From contig JBLHKW010000112.1 of assembly GCA_047618565.1 (NCBI GenBank), positions 1-18,037 of the forward strand: DNA of 18,037 nt, given 5' to 3'. The position numbers and the translations under genes are program-made. The notes under the pieces are model-generated. The model was not told the origin of the DNA and ran no database searches. It worked only from the letters and a program-made list of their open reading frames with translations. Origin of the DNA: JBLHKW01 sp047618565. GTDB taxonomy: Bacteria > Planctomycetota > UBA1135 > GCA-002686595. Of the stretch, positions 14,011 to 18,037 are shown one piece after another; the stretch's first letter is position 1, and every line of letters starts with the position of its first letter.

Positions 14011-15009
14011 ATGCTGCTCGATCCTGGCTTCGACCTGACCCTGCGCCCGATGAAGTATCCGGTCTTCTACGAGATGTACCGGAACGCGATCAAGAACACC
14101 TGGACCGTCGAGGAGGTCGATTTCTCGACGGACATCACGGATCTGGACAAGCGCCTGATGCCGTCCGAGCGGCACCTGGTGAACCGCCTCGTGGCATTCT
14201 TTGCGACGGGCGACTCGATCGTCTCGAACAACCTCGTGCTGTCCCTGTACAAGCACATCAATTCGCCCGAGGCGCGCATGTACCTGTCGCGCCAGCTGTA
14301 CGAAGAGGCCCTGCACGTCCAGTTCTACCTGACACTGCTGGACACCTACATCCCGGACCTTGACGAGCGCGAGGAGGCCTTCCAGGCCATCCATACGATC
14401 CCGTCGATCGCGCGCAAGGCGGAGTTCTGCTTCAAGTGGATGGACTCGGTCGAGAAGCTCGACCAGCTCGAGACGCGCGAGGACAAGCAGGCGTTCCTGC
14501 TCAACCTGATCTGCTTCGCGGCGTGCATCGAGGGGCTGTTCTTCTTTTCGGCCTTCGCCTACGTCTACTTCCTGCGATCCAAGGGCCTGCTCAACGGCCT
14601 GGCCTCGGGCACGAACTGGGTCTTCCGTGACGAGTCGTGCCACATGGCCTTCGCGTTCGAGGTCGTCGAGACCGCGCGCCGCGAGGACCCCGACCTGTTC
14701 GACGAGCACCTGGAGGCACGCGTCGTGACGATGCTCGAAGAAGCCATCGAGTGTGAGTACATGTTCGCCGAGGACCTTCTCGGCGGCGGCGTTCCGGGCC
14801 TGTCCCTGGCCGACATGCGTCAGTACCTCGAGTTCGTGGCCGACCAGCGATTGACGAACCTGGGCCTCTCCGTTCACTTCGGATCCAAGAACCCGTTCTC
14901 GTTCATGGAACTCCAGGACGTCCAGGAGCTATCGAACTTCTTCGAACGCCGCGTATCCGCCTATCAGGTCGCCGTCACGGGCGACGTGGTCTTCGACGAA
15001 GCGTTTTAG
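14011..15009 (+). CDS. nrdB: Class I ribonucleotide reductase, beta (radical-generating) subunit
   Basis: The 332-residue ferritin-like protein carries all di-metal ligands: Asp68, Glu99, His102, Glu174, Glu208 and His211. The spacings Asp68-Glu99 (31) and Glu174-Glu208 (34) equal those of E. coli NrdB. Tyr106, four residues after His102, is in the radical-tyrosine position, so the enzyme should use a tyrosyl radical rather than the radical-free heterometal type that has Phe there. The C-terminal tail, ending V-V-F-D-E-A-F, is the expected docking peptide for NrdA. Metal preference (iron or manganese) is not decidable here. The 63-nt gap after nrdA contains an A7 run and no strong hairpin, so the genes should share a transcript. 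No Shine-Dalgarno precedes the ATG; Met14 is a weaker alternative. Confidence 0.97.
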   Translation: MLLDPGFDLTLRPMKYPVFYEMYRNAIKNTWTVEEVDFSTDITDLDKRLMPSERHLVNRLVAFFATGDSIVSNNLVLSLYKHINSPEARMYLSRQLYEEALHVQFYLTLLDTYIPDLDEREEAFQAIHTIPSIARKAEFCFKWMDSVEKLDQLETREDKQAFLLNLICFAACIEGLFFFSAFAYVYFLRSKGLLNGLASGTNWVFRDESCHMAFAFEVVETARREDPDLFDEHLEARVVTMLEEAIECEYMFAEDLLGGGVPGLSLADMRQYLEFVADQRLTNLGLSVHFGSKNPFSFMELQDVQELSNFFERRVSAYQVAVTGDVVFDEAF

Positions 15010-15021
15010 CAGGAGCCCGCA

Positions 15022-15924
15022 ATGAAGAGACTGCTCGTCAAGCTGTTCATCGTCGGGGGTATCGGGATCACACTGCTTGTGGTCGCCGGCCCAATGCTGT
15101 TTGCGCCCGCTTCACGCAGCGCTATCGAACAAGGCACGACCTATGCCCTGGGCGTGGATGCGCAGCTGGGCAAGGTCGATGCCAGCGTGGGATTCGAAAA
15201 CAGTCACCTCGGGCTCGTGGGATTCGACGTGCAGAACCCCCAGGGCTTCGGGGGGGATCCTTTCCTGCACATCGGTGAGCTGAGCGTCGACATCCAGACC
15301 ATGAGCGTGGTCTCGGACACGATCAGCGTGCCGACCATCACCCTGCACGGGTTGCACCTGCGCCTGGTCCAGGACGCAGAGCGGTCCAACTTCAAGGAGA
15401 TCCTCGATCACCTGAGCAGCCTCAGCAGTGATACACCGGACGAGGCGCCCGAAACAGTGAGCGAGGAATCCGGGGCACCGGGGCCGAGCCTGAGCGTGGG
15501 CATCATCGACCTGCGCGACATCCAGCTCACGGTCGAGATCGCGGGCATCCCTGGTTTTGGCGTGGACGAGACGTTCACCGCCGGCGACCTGCGCATCGAC
15601 GTGCCGCAGCTGGTCAGGGACGCCGAGAGCATGACCCTCGCTCGCGTTATCGGCCTCCTGATCGATCAGCTGGTCGAGCACGGGATCACCGAGGCTGGCG
15701 GCCACATCTCGCCCGAGGCGCTTGAGCTGCTGACGGGCGGCTTCGCGGCGATCGAAGCACGGCTAGAAGCCAAGGTGGACGAGAAGCTCGATGCGCTGGA
15801 AGGCCAGGCCGAGGACGCGCTTCAGGAGCAGCAAGATCAGGCCAAGACCGAGCTCGATGCGAGCATCGAAAAGGAGAAGCAGAAGCTTGGCGGCGCACTG
15901 AAGGGGCTACTCGGGGACGGCTGA
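15022..15924 (+). CDS. AsmA-like membrane-anchored periplasmic protein
   Basis: The 300-residue protein has one N-terminal membrane helix (about 5-27) and no signal cleavage or lipobox. Residues 40-130 look like the N-terminal part of AsmA/DUF748-type proteins: the Q-N-P-Q-G-F stretch, then F-L-H-I-G-E-L-S-V-D-I and repeated short beta-strand patterns. After an acidic linker (about 136-155) a second strand-rich part follows (157-195), then an amphipathic helix rich in Glu, Lys and Gln (about 232-292) that may be a coiled coil. AsmA relatives act in envelope or lipid homeostasis, but this one is short and its role unknown. It has the best ribosome binding site of the window (AGGAG at 15011-15015, 6 nt before ATG) and starts 12 nt after nrdB, so it is very likely translated from the nrd transcript. 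The functional link to nucleotide reduction is unexplained. Confidence 0.7.
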   Translation: MKRLLVKLFIVGGIGITLLVVAGPMLFAPASRSAIEQGTTYALGVDAQLGKVDASVGFENSHLGLVGFDVQNPQGFGGDPFLHIGELSVDIQTMSVVSDTISVPTITLHGLHLRLVQDAERSNFKEILDHLSSLSSDTPDEAPETVSEESGAPGPSLSVGIIDLRDIQLTVEIAGIPGFGVDETFTAGDLRIDVPQLVRDAESMTLARVIGLLIDQLVEHGITEAGGHISPEALELLTGGFAAIEARLEAKVDEKLDALEGQAEDALQEQQDQAKTELDASIEKEKQKLGGALKGLLGDG

Positions 15925-15973
15925 AACGGCTCCAACATGTGCCAAAAGCCCAGCGCCACCGTAAGCTCTCTCC

Positions 15974-17797
15974 ATGGCGGAAACCTCGACAGGGCGTGTT
16001 CTTTCTGGCCGTGGGCTGGCCACGATCCTCGCGCTTGGCCTGTGCGGCGCCTGCTCCCGCGGTAGCCAGCCGGGACTCCCGGCGACCCTGACTCCCGGAT
16101 CGGGCAGTGGCTTCAACGTCGTCGTCCTGACGCTCGACACGACGCGCGCCGACCACCTCGGCTGCTACGGACACGCGGGCGCGAAGACCCCCGCCATCGA
16201 CGGGCTGGCCGCGAGCGGCGTACGCTTTGCGGACGCGGTCACGGTCGCGCCGATGACGCTTCCGTCGCACGCGACGATCTTCACCGGGCTGACCCCGCCG
16301 CGCCATGGCGTGCGCGACAACTCGGAGTACCGCCTGGCCGCGGAGCACGTGACCCTGGCCGAGACCATGAAGGACGCGGGCTACGACACTGCGGCCTTTC
16401 TCTCGGCCTTCGTCCTGGACGCGCGCTTCGGCCTGGACCAGGGTTTCGATGTCTACGACGACCGCCTGAGCTCGAGCGCAGCCTACGGCGACTTCGCCGA
16501 GCGCAGCGGACGCGAGGTCACCGATGCAGCGATCAAATGGCTCGCAAAGCGCCCCGCAGACGCCCCCTTCCTGTGCTGGGTGCACTACTTCGACCCACAC
16601 TTTCCGTACGGAGCGCCATCGGCATTGGGAGCCGCTTCCCTGGGCGAGGCCTACGACGCGGAGATCACCAGCATGGACCGAGAGATCGGGCGCCTGCTGC
16701 AAGCACTCGAGACTCACGGACAGCGCCAGAAGACAATCGTCCTGGCAGTCGCTGATCACGGCGAGAGCCTCGGAGAGCACGACGAGGCCACGCACGGGAT
16801 GCTCATCTACGAGGCCGTCATGCACGTGCCACTGATCCTGTCCTGCCCTGCGCTGATCGATGGCTCGCACGTGGTCGACGACGCCGTCGTCTCGACCGCA
16901 GACATCGTCCCGACGCTGCTCGCGCTGCTCGGGATCGACGACGACCAGACGCGTGACGGCGTGAATCTGCTCGCGAACAGCGCACGACCGGACAGGGTGG
17001 CCTACATGGAAGCCATGGCCCCCTACCTGCAGAACGGATGGTCCCCGCTGCACGGACTGCGACGTCACGCCGACAAGTACATCCACGCGCCGCGCAAGGA
17101 GTACTACGATCTGCACGCAGATCCCACGGAGTGGAACAACCTGTTCGGTTCAAGCGCGGCAACCGGTGTGTCCGACCTGGAATCCGAGATGGACCGCCGC
17201 CTGGCCGATGCTCCCGACCTGGCGGGCAGTGACGACTCCCGCCAGCAACTCGGACTGCAGGAGCTGGCGATGCTCGAGTCGCTCGGGTACGCAGCCGGCG
17301 TCGACCCGGAGGAGCGAACCGGGCTCGAGGACCCGAAGGACATGATCACGGTCCTGAAGGACGTCGGACGAGCCGAGTCCCTGATCAACCAGGGCAAGCT
17401 CCAGGAGGCACTGCTCGTCACCGAGAGCACGGTCCGTCGCTCGCCCGGCCATCGGCGCGTGCTCCTCAACCAGGCCACGGTGCTCGCCATGCTAGGGCGC
17501 AACGACGAGGCACTGGCCACCCTCGAGACCTTCACCGCCATTCGACCCAGCGCGGACGCCTACCTGCTCATGGGCCAGATCCACATCGGCCAGGGCCGCA
17601 TCAGTGCGGGACAGCGCGCACTGGCCCAGGCCCGACAGCTGGAACCGCGCCATGGCGGCATCGCCATCGCGCAGGGCGACATCTACGCATTGCAGGGGAA
17701 GACCAGCGAGGCTCTCAAGGCCTACGAACGCGCAGGCGACATGGATCCGTACCGGGTCATGGATGCGGCACGCGCGCGCATCGCCAAGCTGCGCTAG
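15974..17797 (+). CDS. Sulfatase-superfamily (alkaline phosphatase fold) lipoprotein with C-terminal TPR
   Basis: The 607-residue protein starts with a signal segment ending C-G-A-C (Cys27), an imperfect lipobox. Residues 47-395 form a sulfatase-like domain: metal-binding Asp55 in L-D-T-T-R-A-D-H-L-G-C-Y-G, the active-site region T-L-P-S-H-A-T at 95-101, and D-H-G-E-S-L-G-E-H at 261-269. Formylglycine sulfatases have C/S-x-P-S-R there; this protein has Thr95 in place of Cys/Ser and His in place of Arg. It is therefore probably not a formylglycine enzyme and may act as a phosphohydrolase or transferase with Thr as nucleophile, as in some lipoteichoic-acid synthase or phosphoethanolamine transferase relatives. 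Residues ~462-600 contain about four TPR units (G-K-L-Q-E-A-L, G-R-N-D-E-A-L, G-R-I-S-A-G-Q, G-K-T-S-E-A-L). The substrate is unknown. It lies 49 nt after the AsmA-like gene, with no Shine-Dalgarno. Confidence 0.85.
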   Translation: MAETSTGRVLSGRGLATILALGLCGACSRGSQPGLPATLTPGSGSGFNVVVLTLDTTRADHLGCYGHAGAKTPAIDGLAASGVRFADAVTVAPMTLPSHATIFTGLTPPRHGVRDNSEYRLAAEHVTLAETMKDAGYDTAAFLSAFVLDARFGLDQGFDVYDDRLSSSAAYGDFAERSGREVTDAAIKWLAKRPADAPFLCWVHYFDPHFPYGAPSALGAASLGEAYDAEITSMDREIGRLLQALETHGQRQKTIVLAVADHGESLGEHDEATHGMLIYEAVMHVPLILSCPALIDGSHVVDDAVVSTADIVPTLLALLGIDDDQTRDGVNLLANSARPDRVAYMEAMAPYLQNGWSPLHGLRRHADKYIHAPRKEYYDLHADPTEWNNLFGSSAATGVSDLESEMDRRLADAPDLAGSDDSRQQLGLQELAMLESLGYAAGVDPEERTGLEDPKDMITVLKDVGRAESLINQGKLQEALLVTESTVRRSPGHRRVLLNQATVLAMLGRNDEALATLETFTAIRPSADAYLLMGQIHIGQGRISAGQRALAQARQLEPRHGGIAIAQGDIYALQGKTSEALKAYERAGDMDPYRVMDAARARIAKLR

Positions 17798-17836
17798 GTA
17801 TTTGCGCCACAGATAGCGGATTCACGATCGGCTTTT

Positions 17837-17911
17837 CTGGGCGTGTGGTTTCTCGGCGTGTGGTTTCTCGGCGTGTGGTTTCTGGGCGTGTGGTTTCTGG
17901 GCGTGTGGTTT
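17837..17911. repeat. 15-bp tandem repeat, five units, encoding Leu-Gly-Val-Trp-Phe in one frame
   Basis: Five head-to-tail copies of CTSGGCGTGTGGTTT (S = C or G) differ only at the third base, in the order G, C, C, G, G. Read forward, the variation is silent (CTG/CTC Leu) and the peptide is (Leu-Gly-Val-Trp-Phe)5, continuing as L-G-F-Y-F-L-G-L-G-I-W before a basic K-N-R-A-R-L-R stretch, i.e. a membrane-helix-like run. Read on the minus strand the units give Gln/Glu-Lys-Pro-His-Ala, and the same variation changes the amino acid. A diverged sixth unit follows at 17912-17926. Confidence 0.85.
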
Positions 17912-17967
17912 CTGGGTTTCTACTTCCTCGGCCTCGGGATCTGGAGCAAAAATCGGGCCCGTCTCCG

Positions 17968-18037
17968 CCTTTGCCCCGCCACCCCCGGCGTCGGCACCCA
18001 AAGGGTGCTACCGACGCCGGCGGTGACGGGGCAAAGG
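17968..18037. repeat. 70-nt near-perfect palindrome at the window edge
   Basis: The left arm 17968-17999 and the right arm 18003-18037 pair over about 30 bp around an AAA loop. The aligned blocks are CCTTTGCCCCG, CACC, CCGGCGTCGG and CACCC, interrupted by two single mismatches and a 3-nt bulge in the right arm. The arm may extend past the window. The RNA would fold into one very stable hairpin. It could be the transcription terminator of the sulfatase gene, a dispersed palindromic repeat (REP-like), or the edge of a mobile element. Whether a T-run follows cannot be seen. Confidence 0.85.

Larger units (their letters stand above)
17798..18037. other. Terminal 240 bases: no assigned gene; repeat plus palindrome
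   Basis: After the sulfatase stop the sequence shows 39 ordinary bases, a 15-bp tandem repeat, a short unique stretch and a large palindrome that touches the window edge. One plus-strand frame, the same phase as the sulfatase, is open from 17798 to the end without a stop but has no ATG; its first possible start is a GTG at 17843. On the minus strand a frame from a TTG at 18001 to a TGA at 17824-17822 is open for 59 codons. Neither has a ribosome binding site, and I cannot decide whether either is translated. Confidence 0.5.

Noticed and set aside
3183..17116. Several very long open frames antisense to, or in other frames of, the AlgX-like, MBOAT, M16, PLP, nrdA and sulfatase genes.
   Set aside because: They are the usual by-product of high G+C third positions: compositions rich in Arg, Ala, Gly and Pro, no domain signatures, full overlap with genes that have clear catalytic motifs.
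17837..17911. CRISPR array.
   Set aside because: The units are 15 bp, directly adjacent and without spacers, so this is a tandem minisatellite.
17822..18001. Minus-strand 59-codon frame with Gln/Glu-Lys-Pro-His-Ala repeats, from a TTG.
   Set aside because: No ribosome binding site, an in-frame TAG just upstream, and the repeat variation is non-synonymous in this frame but silent in the opposite one; kept only as an alternative reading.
17795..18037. Readthrough of the sulfatase TAG into the in-phase repeat frame (80 further open codons).
   Set aside because: The stop context has no known readthrough signal, the TPR domain ends naturally before it, and one frame in three would be in phase by chance.

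Overview
The window is a dense stretch of chromosomal DNA with high G+C, strong third-position G/C bias and short intergenic gaps. It carries three predicted lipoproteins, an AlgI/AlgX-type acyltransferase pair and a sulfatase-TPR fusion. This suggests a Gram-negative bacterium with a large genome, perhaps Myxococcota/Deltaproteobacteria-like; that placement is an inference from gene style only. No tRNA, rRNA, transposase, integrase or CRISPR array was seen. Several genes (nrdA, nrdB, the M16 peptidase, the sulfatase) have no recognisable Shine-Dalgarno sequence, while the desaturase, tetR and AsmA-like genes do.

Layout, left to right. (1) A TPR lipoprotein (8-1096, minus) diverges from a fatty acid desaturase and a DinB-like protein (1347-2850, plus, 10-nt gap). 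(2) An MBOAT O-acyltransferase and an AlgX/AlgJ-like SGNH acyltransferase (6238 to 2870, minus, 12-nt gap) form an envelope or exopolysaccharide O-acylation pair, converging on the DinB gene at a perfect stem with a GCGA loop. (3) A long two-module M16 zinc peptidase lipoprotein (6459-9323, plus) converges on a TetR regulator (9413-10036, minus) across a G+C hairpin. (4) tetR diverges from a Cys/Met-metabolism PLP enzyme (10202-11326, plus). (5) nrdA, nrdB and an AsmA-like membrane protein (11554-15924, plus) make a ribonucleotide reductase operon. (6) A sulfatase-superfamily lipoprotein with a C-terminal TPR domain (15974-17797, plus) follows. (7) The last 240 bases hold a 15-bp tandem repeat and a 70-nt near-perfect palindrome that reaches the window edge.

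The clearest regulatory signal is upstream of nrdA. Two NrdR-box-like 16-mers lie 31 bp apart (three helical turns) and sit on a sigma70-like promoter (TTGCAC, 16 bp, TATGAT). nrdA and nrdB keep the catalytic cysteines, the metal ligands and the radical tyrosine of class I ribonucleotide reductase.

No demonstrably new defence or mobile system was seen. The best candidates for something undescribed are the terminal repeat/palindrome region, the AsmA-like gene attached to nrdAB, and the sulfatase-TPR protein with Thr where formylglycine sulfatases have Cys or Ser.
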